Assembly (NCBI GenBank): GCA_963786395.1
Contig: CAWAZD010000014.1
Coordinates: 1 to 64,000 of the forward strand
Length of the DNA: 64,000 bases
Direction: 5' to 3'
From: Fen-1301 sp963786395
GTDB taxonomy: Bacteria; Bacteroidota; Ignavibacteria; Ignavibacteriales; Ignavibacteriaceae
The notes below the pieces were generated by a model, which saw only the letters and a program-made list of their open reading frames with translations, made no database searches and was not told the DNA's origin. Of the stretch, positions 40,201 to 51,872 are shown piece by piece. A program made the position numbers and the translations under genes. Position 1 is the first letter of the stretch. Each line of letters starts with the position of its first letter.

Positions 40201-43200
40201 TGATAATATATTTCGTGGTTTCAAAACAGGCGATACCTATAATTATTTTACCAATAATTCTTCTATGGGTTGGCGCACCCGCCATAACGTGGTGGATCAG
40301 TTTACCACTAATAAAGCGTAAATCAATATTATCGATTTCGCAGAAATTATTTCTACGTAATCTTACACGAAAGACATGGTCCTTCTTTGAAACTTTTGTA
40401 AGCGAAAAAGACAACTGGTTACCACCCGATAATTATCAGGAAGAACCTTTAGGCTCGATTGCACACCGCACTTCACCAACAAACATAGGCATGGCGCTGC
40501 TTGCTAATTTGTCCGCATTTGATTTTGGTTTTATAACCGCGGGGCAACTTATTGATCGTACCTCAAATACTTTCCAAACAATGGAAAAATTAGAAAGATA
40601 CCAGGGACATTTCTTTAATTGGTATGATACACTCACTTTACTGCCGCTCAGACCTATATATATATCCTCGGTTGACAGTGGGAATCTTGCAGCACACCTG
40701 CTTATACTTCGTCAGGGAATTCTTTCGATACCGGATAAAAAAATATTTGAACCACAATTTTTTGAAGGAATCAGCGACACTTTAAGAATTCTCACCGATT
40801 ATGCGGCAAGTGATATTCATGCTATTTTAGAACAAATAAAGAATGACCTCGAAACCGCAATAAAGTTTCCGCCTGTTTCTCTGTCAGCGGTATGGTTAAT
40901 ATTAAACAAACTAGTAACCTCCACATCAAATGCGGCATTAAATTATAAATCAGAAATTGATAATCAGGTTTCCTGGTGGGCGAATGCTCTATCCCAACAG
41001 TGTTTGACATCCCTAAACGAGTTGGAATTTCTCGCGCCATGGATTAAACTGACTGTTACAAATAGTCTCGATCTCCCTACCGGTTCTGATAAAATACCAA
41101 CTCTCCGTGAGTTGGCAAATACCGATATAAAAGCATCACCCTTTAAAGAACTCACGGAATTAAACAACGGGAATAAAGAGTATGTGAATAATCTTCAACT
41201 GTTGATCAATGAATCAAAAAAACGTGCCAATGAAAAGATCGGGTCAATCAAGCAGCTTGTAAGACAATCAAGCGAATTCTCAGAAATGGATTATAGTTTT
41301 CTATATGACAAAACCAGGCATCTATTGTCCATTGGATATAGTGTAGAGGAAAAGCGTAAAGATTCAAGCTATTATGATCTTCTTGCATCAGAAGCAAGAC
41401 TTAGCACTTTTGTCGCAATCGCCCAGGGACATTTGCCGCAGGAAAGTTGGTTTGCCCTGGGAAGACTTCTTACAACTGTTGGTGGTAAACCAATTCTGCT
41501 TTCATGGAGTGGTTCAATGTTTGAATATCTAATGCCGCTTCTGATAATGCCTACTTACGAGAACACATTACTTGACCAGACTTATAAAGCCGCCGTGAAA
41601 AGACAAATTGAATATGGAATACAGCGGGGTGTTCCATGGGGAATTTCCGAATCATGCTATAACACAGTAGACGTAAATCTTAATTATCAATACCGTGCAT
41701 TCGGAGTGCCGGGATTAGGGCTTAAACGCGGACTTTCAGAAGACCTGGTTATTGCGCCATATGCTTCAGTACTTGCATTAATGGTTGAGCCGGAAGCTGC
41801 GTGTAATAATCTTCAGCTGCTTGACTCTAAAGGACTTTTAGGTAAATTTGGATTCTTTGAGTCCGTAGATTATACAAGTTCACGACTTCCAAGAGATCAG
41901 TCGGCTGTTATTGTTAAAACTTTCATGGCACATCATCAGGGAATGAATCTTCTCTCATTAGCTTATCTGATTCTGGATCAACCAATGCAAAAAAGATTTG
42001 AATCTGATCCATTATTTGAATCTACTATGCTGCTTCTGCAGGAAAGAATTCCAAAGACGACATTATTCTATACCCATTCATCGGGATCGTCGGAAACTTT
42101 TTCAGGTGGTGGAAATTCTGAGTTGCCTGTTCGAAAAATAACCAACCCTGATATAGCGATACCCGAGGTACAATTATTATCAAATGGCAGATACAGTGTT
42201 ATGGTTACAAGTGCCGGCGGTGGATATAGTAAATGGAAAGATATTGCGGTGACACGATGGCGCGAAGACAGTACGTGCGATAACTGGGGAACATTTTGTT
42301 ATATCCATGATGCGACGAGTGGTGAATTATGGTCAAATTCATACCAGCCAACTCTTAAGCGTTCAAAAAATTATGAGGCAATATTCTCTGAAGGACATGC
42401 TGAATTCCGTCGTAAGGATCAGAATTTTGATTTGCATACCGAGATTGTTGTTTCACCTGAAGATGATATAGAATTGCGCCGGATTCATTTGAGGAATAGT
42501 TCACGAGCAAGCAAGGTGATTGATATAACCAGCTTTGCGGAAGTTGTATTAGCACCTTCAATTCAGGACGATCTGCATCCGGCATTTAGTAATTTATTTG
42601 TTCAAACCGAAATACTTAAAGAGCGGGAAGCAATATTATGCACCCGAAGACCCCGCTCACCTGAAGACCCAACCTTATGGATGTTTCACATGATGGTTGT
42701 CCGCAGGACAAATACCGGAGAGATTTCATTTGAGACTAACCGTATGAAATTCATTGGACGGGGACAGACAATAAATTCACCAATCGGAGTAAAAGATTCT
42801 GGTGCGCTTTCTAATAGTCAGGGATCAGTACTGGACCCCATAGTTGCAATTAAATATCACTTAACAATTGAACCTGAAGAAACTGATAACAATAGATATG
42901 ATAACCGGAATTGGAGAAAACCGGGATATAGCCATTAAACTTATTGATAAATATCAGGACCGGCGGCTTGCTAATCGGGTTTTTGAACTTGCCTGGACAC
43001 ATAACCAGGTTGCGCTTCGACAAATAAATGCTACAGAAGCAGACGCCCAACTTTACAGCCGATTAGCTAATTCCGTCATTTATTCAAATTCATATCTTCG
43101 AGCAGATCCGGGTATTATTATGAAAAACCGAAGAGGACAATCCGGCTTGTGGGGATATTCAATTTCTGGTGATTTACCAATCGTGCTGCTCCGAATCGAA

Positions 43201-46026
43201 GACTCGGCCAATATTGAAATAGTTCGTCAGATTGTACAGGCACATGCCTACTGGCGTTTAAAGGGGCTTGTAGTTGATCTTGTTATCTGGAATGAGGATC
43301 ATGCAGGTTACAGGCAGCAACTTCAGGAACAAATAATGAGATTGATTGCTTCAGGTATAGAAGCAAATAATATTGATCGTCCCGGTGGGATCTTTGTACG
43401 TCAGGCAGACCAGATTTCAGATGAAGACCGAATTCTTATTCAAACAGTTTCAAGAGTAATCATTTCAGATAAGCAAGGAACTTTAGAAGCACAAGCAAAT
43501 CACCGTTCTATAGCTGAATTGCCAGTCCGTCGTTTAGAAAGAATCCGAACATATCATTCCCCTAAGCATGATGATCCTTTATTTCAACGGGATGACCTTC
43601 TTTTCTTCAATGGATTTGGAGGGTTTACACAGGATGGTCATGAATATATAATTACTACTACAGACAAACATATAACTCCCGCTCCGTGGGTAAATGTTAT
43701 TGCAAATCCAAACTTCGGAACTATCGTTACAGAGAGCGGCCCTAATTATACCTGGAGTGAAAATGCGCATGAGTTCCGGATTACACCGTGGAATAATGAT
43801 CCTGTAAGTGATTCAAGCGGAGAAGCATTTTATATGCGTAATGAGGAGACGGGATATTTTTGGTCACCCACACCACTTCCTTCCAGAGGAATTGGAAGTT
43901 ATGTTAGTCGTCATGGATTTGGTTATAGCTGTATATGAGCATAATGAGGGAGGGATTCGAACAGAATTATGGATATATGTAGCGATGGATGCTTCAATCA
44001 GATTTTCAGTACTAAAAGTGCGAAATGAATCAGGTAAAAAACAGCATCTTTCAGCTACAGGATATATTGAACTTGTTCTTGGAGATTTGCGTTCGAAATC
44101 GGCAATGCATATTGTTACTGAAAAAGATTCCGGCAATGGAGCAATCTATGCAAGAAATTCTTATAACCCCGAATTTTCAAACAGAATTACTTTCTTTCAC
44201 ACTGATGATGAAATTCATTCAATTACCTGCGACCGGACAGAATTCCTGGGAAGAAATGGGACGCTTCAAAAACCGGCAGCTATGTCACGCTTACATCTTT
44301 CCGGCAGAACAGGAGCCGGTTTGGATCCTTGTACAGCTATCCAGGTTCCATTTGAACTTGAAGATGGACAAGAACGGGAAATAATATTTAAAATAGGAAC
44401 AGGTAACAGCAAAAGCGAAGTTAAAAAAATGGTTCAACTATATACTGGAGTAACGGCAGCAAAAACCGCATTAGATTCAGTATGGCAATATTGGAAGCAC
44501 ACGCTTGGTGCAGTTCAGGTTGAAACACCTGACCCCTCTTTAAATGTTATGGCGAACGGTTGGCTTTTGTATCAAACTTTAGCCTGCCGCATATGGGCAA
44601 GAAGCGGATATTACCAATCAGGAGGAGCTTATGGATTTCGGGATCAGTTACAAGATTCAATGTCGTTGATTCATACTGAACCGGGACTTATCCGAAAACA
44701 TCTGCTACTTTGTGGAAGCCGCCAATTCATAGAAGGAGATGTTCAGCATTGGTGGCATCCGCCGTCAGGCAGAGGAGTGAGGACTCATTGTTCGGATGAT
44801 TACCTTTGGCTTCCATTGGTTATGAGCCGATATGTTCTTAGTACAGGTGATACCGGAATACTAAATGAATCAATTCGGTTTTTGGAAGGACGCCCGGTAA
44901 ATGCAGAGGACGATTCTTATTATGATCTTCCAGGCAGATCAGAAGAATCAGGAACCATGTATGAGCATTGTGTGCGGGCGATTTTACATGCCCTAAGATT
45001 TGGAACACATGGTTTACCTTTAATTGGAACAGGCGATTGGAATGATGGAATGAATATGGTTGGCAAAGAAGGGAAGGGAGAAAGTATATGGCTGGGATTC
45101 TTTCTTATATAAAGTACTTATTCAATTTATAAAAATTGCAAACATACAAGAGGACAAAGTTAGGGCGAATCAATTCCAGGAGGAAGCCAGCATATTAAGA
45201 AGGAATATTGAAAAGAATGGGTGGGATGGCAATTGGTATCGAAGAGCTTACTTTGATGATGGTACACCGCTTGGGTCCGAAATTAATCAGGAATGTAAAA
45301 TAGATTCCATTTCCCAAAGCTGGTCAGTACTTTCGGGTGTGGGCGATAAATACGCGAATAAATAAAGCAATGGATTCGCTTGAAAAATATCTTGTCCATA
45401 GAAAAGAGTCTTTGATTCAACTATTAGACCCGCCATTTGATAAATCCGAATTAAATCCGGGTTACATTAAAGGTTATGTTCCGGGAGTAAGAGAAAATGG
45501 TGGACAGTATACACATGCGGCTATTTGGGCTGCTATGGCATTTGCAGCATTAGGCAATAGTCAACATGCATGGGAATTACTAAAAATAATTAATCCTGTA
45601 AATCATGGGAATTCTCCGGAAAAAATACTTACTTATAAAGTGGAACCATATGTGGTTGCGGCTGATGTTTATGCACTTTCGCCTCATACAGGGCGGGGCG
45701 GGTGGACATGGTACACTGGATCTGCAAGCTGGATGTATCAACTAATAACAGAATCACTTCTTGGAATGAGGCTTGAGGTGGATAAACTATTTTTTACACC
45801 ATGCCTGCCAATTGAATGGGAATCCTATAAAGTGCATTACAGGTATAGAGAAACTAATTATAACATTTCAATTATTCAGCTTCAAAATGAAAATGACGGT
45901 TCAGGTGTAACAGTCGATGGGGTTAAAAACCCTGACAATATTATTCCATTAGTTGATGATCATCAGGAGCATTGGGTTGAAATTAAAGTATTTAATATTA
46001 ATAATACTTCTAAAAACAATAATTGA
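37293..46026 (+). CDS. ndvB: Cyclic beta-(1,2)-glucan synthase homologue (NdvB-like), frameshifted at the 3' third
   Basis: Giant inner-membrane enzyme of about 2900 residues, similar in size to NdvB, which makes periplasmic cyclic glucans used in osmotic adaptation. Order: N-terminal domain; membrane segments near residues 425-480; GT84 glycosyltransferase (VITLDTDTQLPRDSA ... NRRHRWIRGDW, about 640-820); more membrane segments; glycoamylase-like domain (about 1380-1580, ESCYNTVDVNLNYQYRAFG; TFMAHHQGMN); then a GH94-like phosphorylase half with GDWNDGMNMVGKEGKGES near 45030. Clean to 42938. Frame changes near 42890, 43928, 45105 and 45350 split the rest into 42868-43938, 43808-45112, 45060-45365 and 45337-46026; each join restores family-like sequence. 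Preceded by E4, and E5 begins 5 bp after its stop. Confidence 0.92.
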
Positions 46027-46030
46027 GGAT

Positions 46031-46061
46031 TAGTCCTTTTTTCATCCCTTTGGTCTATTGA
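46031..46061 (+). promoter_or_regulatory. 31-bp island element, copy E5
   Basis: Left TAGTCC, core TTTTCATCC, right GGTCTATTGA. It starts 5 bp after the glucan synthase stop and ends 139 bp before 46200. Confidence 0.87.
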
Positions 46062-46199
46062 ATCCTCCCCCGCCTACGGCTACCTTAATCTATGAAAAAA
46101 ATCAGATTATTACTTTTTGAAGGTTACCGGTACGCATATTATTCTGTACTCACAAAATCAACCATAAACATATAATTATACAAAATAAGGAATCTGTAC

Positions 46200-46676
46200 A
46201 TGAATCGTTTTTATTATTTAGTTACTGCACTTTTTTTACTAATAGCATTTAATAATTCCATTGCACAGGAACGCCGCTTTGGACTGGGTGTAATGGTGGG
46301 TGAGCCCACAGGAATTAGTGCAAAATTATGGACCACTCAAACGAATGCTTTGGATTTTGGTCTTGGTTGGTCAGCATTTGATAACGGGCATAATACCGGC
46401 AGCCGGATACATTTTCATATGGATTATCTCTGGCATTCATTTGATGCTATAAGGTCATCAGAACGTTTCCCAATCTATTATGGCATAGGTGGACGATTTA
46501 ATGGTGGATCCGGGAATGAGGGTTCATTAGCTGTTCGTGGGGTTTTGGGAATAGCATGGCTGCCCCGTGCAACTCCAATTGATATTTTCCTGGAACTAGC
46601 TCCTTCGTTTGAACTAACTCCTTCATCGGGGTTTGCTCTTGACGCTTCAATAGGCGCACGATATTACTTTGAATAA
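46200..46676 (+). CDS. Small outer-membrane beta-barrel-like protein
   Basis: A 158-residue protein with a signal peptide ending NNSIAQE. Alternating beta pattern follows: GLGVMVGEPTGISAKLW, ALDFGLGWSAF and a terminal FALDASIGARYYFE with the C-terminal aromatic residue usual in outer-membrane barrels. I do not recognise a named family. It is 48 bp upstream of the OmpA gene and under E5, so both should be co-expressed. Confidence 0.7.
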   Translation: MNRFYYLVTALFLLIAFNNSIAQERRFGLGVMVGEPTGISAKLWTTQTNALDFGLGWSAFDNGHNTGSRIHFHMDYLWHSFDAIRSSERFPIYYGIGGRFNGGSGNEGSLAVRGVLGIAWLPRATPIDIFLELAPSFELTPSSGFALDASIGARYYFE

Positions 46677-46724
46677 AAGATAACTGTTAAACAAATATTA
46701 TAAACAATAAAAAAGGAATAGAAA

Positions 46725-48140
46725 ATGAAATTATTTACAATCGTTTTGCTGATGCTTTTCAGCTTAACTAAAATCAATTTTGCTCAGGAAGTGGAGCGTA
46801 CGCCAAAACGAAACGCAATGTCAAACGTGTTTGGAGTAACTGTTGAAGGCGGAGCAACTTTAGGAATGACCGATTATCCGACGAACAAATATCAATATAC
46901 CGGTAAATTTTCACTGGAATATTATTTCCCTTCATCGGGTAATGGAAATTTAGGAGTTAGAATATTTGGACAGTCAGGATTTATTGGTGGCACAAACCCC
47001 TATTCAAACTTCGGAAATCCGACAAATGAATTTCACACAAAAACTGATTTGTACGGAGGTGGATTAATTTACACTCAAAATATTGGTGGTGCTGTGTATC
47101 CCTGGGTTTCTGTAGGAATGGCAAACCTATGGTTTTATCCCAAGGATGGAAATGGAAATAAATTACCTGGTTATACAGCCGGAGCATATTCTAACCATAT
47201 GTTAGCTTATACCGGAGATGGTGGTTTTAGATTTCAGGTGTCGAAAAACATGAGCGTTAATTTAGCCGCCGGAGTAGTACTTGGCACCAAAGATTATCTT
47301 GATGATGTAAAATCCGGTTCAGCCAATGATTATTTTTACACTGCAACGATAGGTTTTTCATATTATTTTGGAAGAGATAAAGATTCTGACGGTGATGGTG
47401 TTCCGGATTCCAGAGATGCATGTCCGGGAACCCCGATGGGTGTAAAAGTAGATGACAACGGCTGCCCGCTTGATTCTGATAATGATGGTGTACCGGATTA
47501 TCTTGATAAATGTCCTAACACTCCTGCCGGGGTAAAGGTTGATGTTAATGGCTGTCCTCTTGATGCTGACGGTGATGGCGTTCCTGATTATCTTGATAAA
47601 TGTGCGAACACACCTGCCGGTGTTGCAGTTGATGTTAATGGCTGCCCGCTTGATTCTGATGGCGACGGTGTTCCGGATTATCTTGACAAATGTCCAAACA
47701 CTCCAACTGGTGTCCAGGTAGACGCTGATGGTTGTCCAATTAAAAAAGAACGTGATACAGTTGTTATTACACAACCTAAAGAAATAGAATCATTGATACT
47801 TAGCGGAGATACAAACTTTGAATTTAATAAGTCAAAACTTCTCCCCAATGCATATCCAGTACTTGATGGTCTTGTAGGTACAATGAATAAACATCCTAAA
47901 TACAAATGGGAAATCGGTGGTTATACTGACGGGATAGGCTCTGTTAATTACAATAAAAAGTTATCAAAACAAAGAGCTCAAGCAGTTGTAGATTATCTTG
48001 TTGGCAAGGGTATTGACAGAAATAACCTGACAATAGTAGGTTATGGTAAAGAGAATCCGGTTGCAACAAATGAAACAAATGAAGGTAGATCTATGAACAG
48101 AAGAGTTGAAATAAAAATATTGTCTAAAGATAGCCAATAG
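46725..48140 (+). CDS. OmpA-family protein with TSP3-type calcium repeats
   Basis: A 471-residue outer-membrane protein. Signal peptide to about residue 21, a beta-barrel-like N-terminal half (to about 215), then four thrombospondin type 3 repeats with DSDGDGVPDYLDKCPNTP, which bind calcium. The C-terminal OmpA domain binds peptidoglycan (FEFNKSKLLPNAYPVLDGL; VGYGKENPVATNETNEGRSMNRRVEI). It links outer membrane and cell wall. The repeats are also repetitive at the DNA level (47380-47740). A good terminator follows at 48168. A second OmpA protein is at 61605. Confidence 0.93.
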   Translation: MKLFTIVLLMLFSLTKINFAQEVERTPKRNAMSNVFGVTVEGGATLGMTDYPTNKYQYTGKFSLEYYFPSSGNGNLGVRIFGQSGFIGGTNPYSNFGNPTNEFHTKTDLYGGGLIYTQNIGGAVYPWVSVGMANLWFYPKDGNGNKLPGYTAGAYSNHMLAYTGDGGFRFQVSKNMSVNLAAGVVLGTKDYLDDVKSGSANDYFYTATIGFSYYFGRDKDSDGDGVPDSRDACPGTPMGVKVDDNGCPLDSDNDGVPDYLDKCPNTPAGVKVDVNGCPLDADGDGVPDYLDKCANTPAGVAVDVNGCPLDSDGDGVPDYLDKCPNTPTGVQVDADGCPIKKERDTVVITQPKEIESLILSGDTNFEFNKSKLLPNAYPVLDGLVGTMNKHPKYKWEIGGYTDGIGSVNYNKKLSKQRAQAVVDYLVGKGIDRNNLTIVGYGKENPVATNETNEGRSMNRRVEIKILSKDSQ

Positions 48141-48167
48141 AATTATTTAACTAATAGTTCCTAATTT

Positions 48168-48202
48168 AAGAAGCGGCTTTTGAATAGCCGCTTCTTTTTT
48201 TT
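48168..48202 (+). terminator. Rho-independent terminator after ompA
   Basis: Perfect 11-bp stem AAGAAGCGGCT / AGCCGCTTCTT with a 7-base loop, directly followed by a run of eight T. It ends the E5 transcription unit. Confidence 0.92.
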
Positions 48203-48335
48203 ATAACCAAACCACACAATTAATTACCACAATCTACTAAAAAACGAAACCCATTCTACTGTAAAGGGCTATGTTTTAGTTATATTTAATGACAATAAAT
48301 AAAATGATTTCTTTCCATTATCAGATAAACAAATT

Positions 48336-49817
48336 ATGATTAATCGTTACGGTACATTTCTAATTATTATCCTCATACTTTCCAACTTTGTCTTCTCCCA
48401 GAATAATTCAATAGTTGCAGCATCAAGTTCAAATGCCATTGTTTTGAAAATTGATCACGATATTCATTACAAATATGGATGTTCATATCCTATGACTTAT
48501 CAAATAGAAATCCCGAATTCATTAACGGGTTTAATTGCATGGCGGAAATTTGCAGTTAATGACAGATGGTCTGAAATTCAGGGAAAAACATCTAATGATT
48601 TATTTAATGCAATTGAAGCCGCCCGTTTTGACTACAATAAAGGAATTGCATATATATCGGTTCCGTTTTCAGCATTTAGCGACACTCTTTATATTCAAAT
48701 AACTGATTCGACCGGGAATCCCGTTAATATTAATTATCAGGGAATAAGTAAATACTATGATAACCGGGATGCGGCAGTAACTGTAACCTGCGATGATTGG
48801 TCTGATTGGGTTGTTCAGGATAATCGTTTTAGTACACTACTGAATACTTTTCGATCTTATCATCTATATGTAACTGTGGGTGTTATTACTAACGCAGGAA
48901 ACAGTTCCGGTTCAACATGGTCAATTCTTCAGCAGCAGCTTAATGACGGATATATAGAAGCTGCTTCTCACAGCCGCTCCCATCCCCCTACTCCATATGA
49001 GGATTACACCGGAGAGATTGTCGGATCATACGATGATATTTTAAGCCATCTTACTCTGCCGCCACTTTTTTCATTGGGTTCCACCAAGGAATATGTTTAC
49101 ACATGGATTGCGCCATTCGGTTCGTTTAACAACGAAATTGATTCCATGATGCAATTTAGAAGTTATTTAGTTGCCCGGTTATATCCCGTTGGAAATAAAG
49201 ATATTCCTTTTGATACTTTCAGTGACTGGAATAAAAACGTTCAACATTTTGGTGTAACCAATGCCGGGGTTGAGATTGGTGCGCCAAGTTGGGGCGGCGG
49301 GGATACATCTATTTTATCTTTGAATGGGAAATTTGATTCGGTAGTAACTCAAGGTGGTATTTATCATATTATGTGGCATCCACAGGTTATTTATCCTGAT
49401 ATTAATAGTCCATATTTTCAGAATCACCTTTCCCACATAAGCAATCATCCAAACATCTGGTACGTTAATTTTGGACATCTTTATCTTTATCATTTTCTAC
49501 AGGAAACCAGCATAACCATAACAACTGACATCGCTAAAGAGAATAATATTCCAGGGGATTTTCAATTATCCCAGAACTTTCCCAATCCTTTCAATCCGGT
49601 TACAACCATAAAATATAAAATTCAGAGTTCGGAAAGGGTTGAGTTAAAGGTATTCAATGTTCTGGGAGAAGAAATTAAAACAATCGTAGATTCCTATCAA
49701 AATCCCGGACAATATTCAGTAACCTTTAACGCGGATAACCTGCCGAGCGGAATTTATCTATATAGACTAACTGCAGGTAGTAATATTTCCACAAAGAAAA
49801 TGATATTATTAAAATAG
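48336..49817 (+). CDS. Secreted polysaccharide deacetylase-like protein with T9SS sorting domain
   Basis: A 493-residue secreted protein. Signal peptide to about residue 20. The NodB-type deacetylase domain has the metal motif CDDW near 152 and SHSRSHP near 210 (H-x3-H). The C-terminal 80 residues are a T9SS type A domain (NFPNPFNPVTTIKYKIQ ... STKKMILLK). The enzyme should remove acetyl groups from a surface polysaccharide; the substrate is unknown. It is the one unit in this stretch with no visible 31-bp element. Confidence 0.87.
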   Translation: MINRYGTFLIIILILSNFVFSQNNSIVAASSSNAIVLKIDHDIHYKYGCSYPMTYQIEIPNSLTGLIAWRKFAVNDRWSEIQGKTSNDLFNAIEAARFDYNKGIAYISVPFSAFSDTLYIQITDSTGNPVNINYQGISKYYDNRDAAVTVTCDDWSDWVVQDNRFSTLLNTFRSYHLYVTVGVITNAGNSSGSTWSILQQQLNDGYIEAASHSRSHPPTPYEDYTGEIVGSYDDILSHLTLPPLFSLGSTKEYVYTWIAPFGSFNNEIDSMMQFRSYLVARLYPVGNKDIPFDTFSDWNKNVQHFGVTNAGVEIGAPSWGGGDTSILSLNGKFDSVVTQGGIYHIMWHPQVIYPDINSPYFQNHLSHISNHPNIWYVNFGHLYLYHFLQETSITITTDIAKENNIPGDFQLSQNFPNPFNPVTTIKYKIQSSERVELKVFNVLGEEIKTIVDSYQNPGQYSVTFNADNLPSGIYLYRLTAGSNISTKKMILLK

Positions 49818-49894
49818 CGGTCAGCTATTACGGTTAAACTGCCTATAGCAATAGAATGAAAATCAGGGGAATTGACTCATTTGGGGGAAAAGAG

Positions 49895-49925
49895 TAGTCC
49901 ACTTTTCATCCTTATGGACTATTGT
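49895..49925 (+). promoter_or_regulatory. 31-bp island element, copy E6
   Basis: Left TAGTCC and right GGACTATTG form a perfect 6-bp inverted repeat (TAGTCC/GGACTA); core TTTTCATCC. It ends 152 bp before ATG at 50077. This unit encodes the KaiC-like protein and the response regulator. Confidence 0.87.
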
Positions 49926-50076
49926 TTGTGTTAGTCACAATTCAATAATTTACGAAGCAGAGTAATTAAGATATTAATATTTCATTTTAAGCATATGGAT
50001 CCTTATACCTATATGATTAATTGTAATAATGCTTAGTAAGATTATTTTATTGACAAAAAAAGTACGGAAAGAAATC

Positions 50077-51829
50077 ATGGCAAAGAAAAAAGAAGCTCAG
50101 GTTCAACGTAAAGTTTTACCCAAAACTCCTACGAGTATTCAGGGATTAGATGAAATAACCGGAGGGGGTTTACCAAAAGGCAGACCGACACTTGTCTGCG
50201 GTGGCGCGGGCTGCGGTAAGACACTCTTTGCTATGGAATTTATTGTCCGCGGAGCAACTCAATATAATGAACCGGGTGTTTTTATATCCTTTGAAGAAAC
50301 AGAGCAGGAGCTAACCGCAAACGTTGCTTCACTGGGGTTTGATCTTGATAATCTTGTAAAACATAAAAAGATTCATCTTGAGCATATTCATATTGAAAGG
50401 GCTGAAATAGAACAAACCGGTGAATATGATCTGGAAGGATTGTTTATCAGAATTCATTCAGCTATTGAGGATATTGGCGCAAAGCGTGTTGTACTTGACA
50501 CCATTGAAACACTTTTTTCAGGATTACCAAATCCATTTATATCTAAGGGCGGAATTACAACGCTTATTGAGGTGGCTAAAAAGAAAAGGAATAACAACAA
50601 TAATTACAGCAGAACGTGGCGATGGATCTTTAACACGTCAGGGTTTGGAAGAGTACGTATCTGATTGCGTAATTTTACTGGATCATCGCGTAAATGACCA
50701 GTCATCAATACGCCGACTAAGAATTGTAAAATACCGGGGCTCAACACATGGCACAAACGAATATCCATTTCTGATTGATGAAGATGGTTTTTCGGTTATG
50801 CCTGTTACATCTCTTGGTTTGAATTATTATTCATCGGACGAGAGAATTTCCACGGGGATACCCCGCCTTGACACAATGCTTTCGGGAAAAGGATATTTTA
50901 GAGGCAGCACAGTACTTGTTTCAGGTACAGCGGGTACAGGTAAAACGAGCATGGCTGCACAATTTGTTGAAGCGGCATGCAAGAGAAATGAGAGGGTTCT
51001 TTATTTTACTTTTGAGGAATCACCAAGTCAACTAATTCGTAACATGTGTTCAATTGGAATTAATTTAGAACCCTGGTTGAGAAAAGGGCTGCTACAGTTC
51101 CATGCAACGCGACCAACTCTTTATGGATTAGAAACTCATCTAACCACAAGTATTAAATTAATTAACAAATTTAAACCTTATGTTGTAATTCTTGACCCAA
51201 TAAATGCATTTGTAATGGGAAATAACCAAACAGAAGTTAAAACAATGTTATTGAGACTTGTTGATTTTTTAAAGATGAAGCGATGTACAGCATTTTTCAC
51301 AAGCCTAACGGCTGCCGGGGAGAATATGGAGATTTCAGATGTTTATGTTTCATCACTGATAGATACCTGGCTTCTACTGCGAGATATTGAAATTGGCGGC
51401 GAACGAAACAGGGGATTGTATGTACTTAAATCCCGCGGTATGGAACACTCAAATCAAATTCGTGAATTTAAATTGACAAATGACGGTATAGAGTTACTTG
51501 ATGTTTATGTTGGACCCGAAGGTGTATTGACAGGTTCAGCACGTTTGTCGCAAGAATCGAAAGACCAGGCAGAACAACTAATGCGTCAGCAGGAAATAGT
51601 ACGAAAACAATTTGGATTAGAGAGAAAGCGTGAAGCATTAGAGGCTCAAATTGCATTAATGAAAGCTGAGTTTGAAGGTGTAGAATCAGATGCTCTCAAA
51701 GTTATCGGCATAGAAAAAGCAAGGAATGAAACATTTGTTCAGGACAAGGCTAAGATGGCTCAGAGCAGAAAGGGTGACGTAAACATAAAAGTATCGGCAA
51801 AAAGAAATGAGAAAAAGATCTTAATTTGA
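50077..51829 (+). CDS. Double-domain KaiC-like ATPase, one frameshift
   Basis: Two RecA-like KaiC domains in tandem. CI has Walker A CGGAGCGKT near residue 43 and catalytic FEETEQE. CII has Walker A SGTAGTGKTS near 283 and catalytic FEESPSQ. At the place matching the KaiC phosphosites, SDVYVSSLIDT keeps Ser at all three hydroxyl positions (T426, S431, T432 in cyanobacterial numbering, my hand alignment). A C-terminal coiled coil of about 90 residues replaces the KaiA-binding tail. A frame change near 50590, in 'aaaaagaaaagg', splits it into 50029-50664 and 50420-51829; removing one A gives KKKGITTIITAERG. ATG at 50077 (MAKKKEAQ) is preferred over 50029. No kaiA or kaiB is nearby. The response regulator gene follows by 43 bp. 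Confidence 0.88.
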
Positions 51830-51872
51830 TATACAGGAGAAACAAATTAATAACCAAATTAGAGGAAACTCA

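Noticed and set aside
47380..47740. Regular DNA repeats that could be taken for a CRISPR array
   Set aside because: The repeats are in frame and encode TSP3 calcium-binding units of the OmpA protein; there are no unique spacers of constant length and no cas genes.
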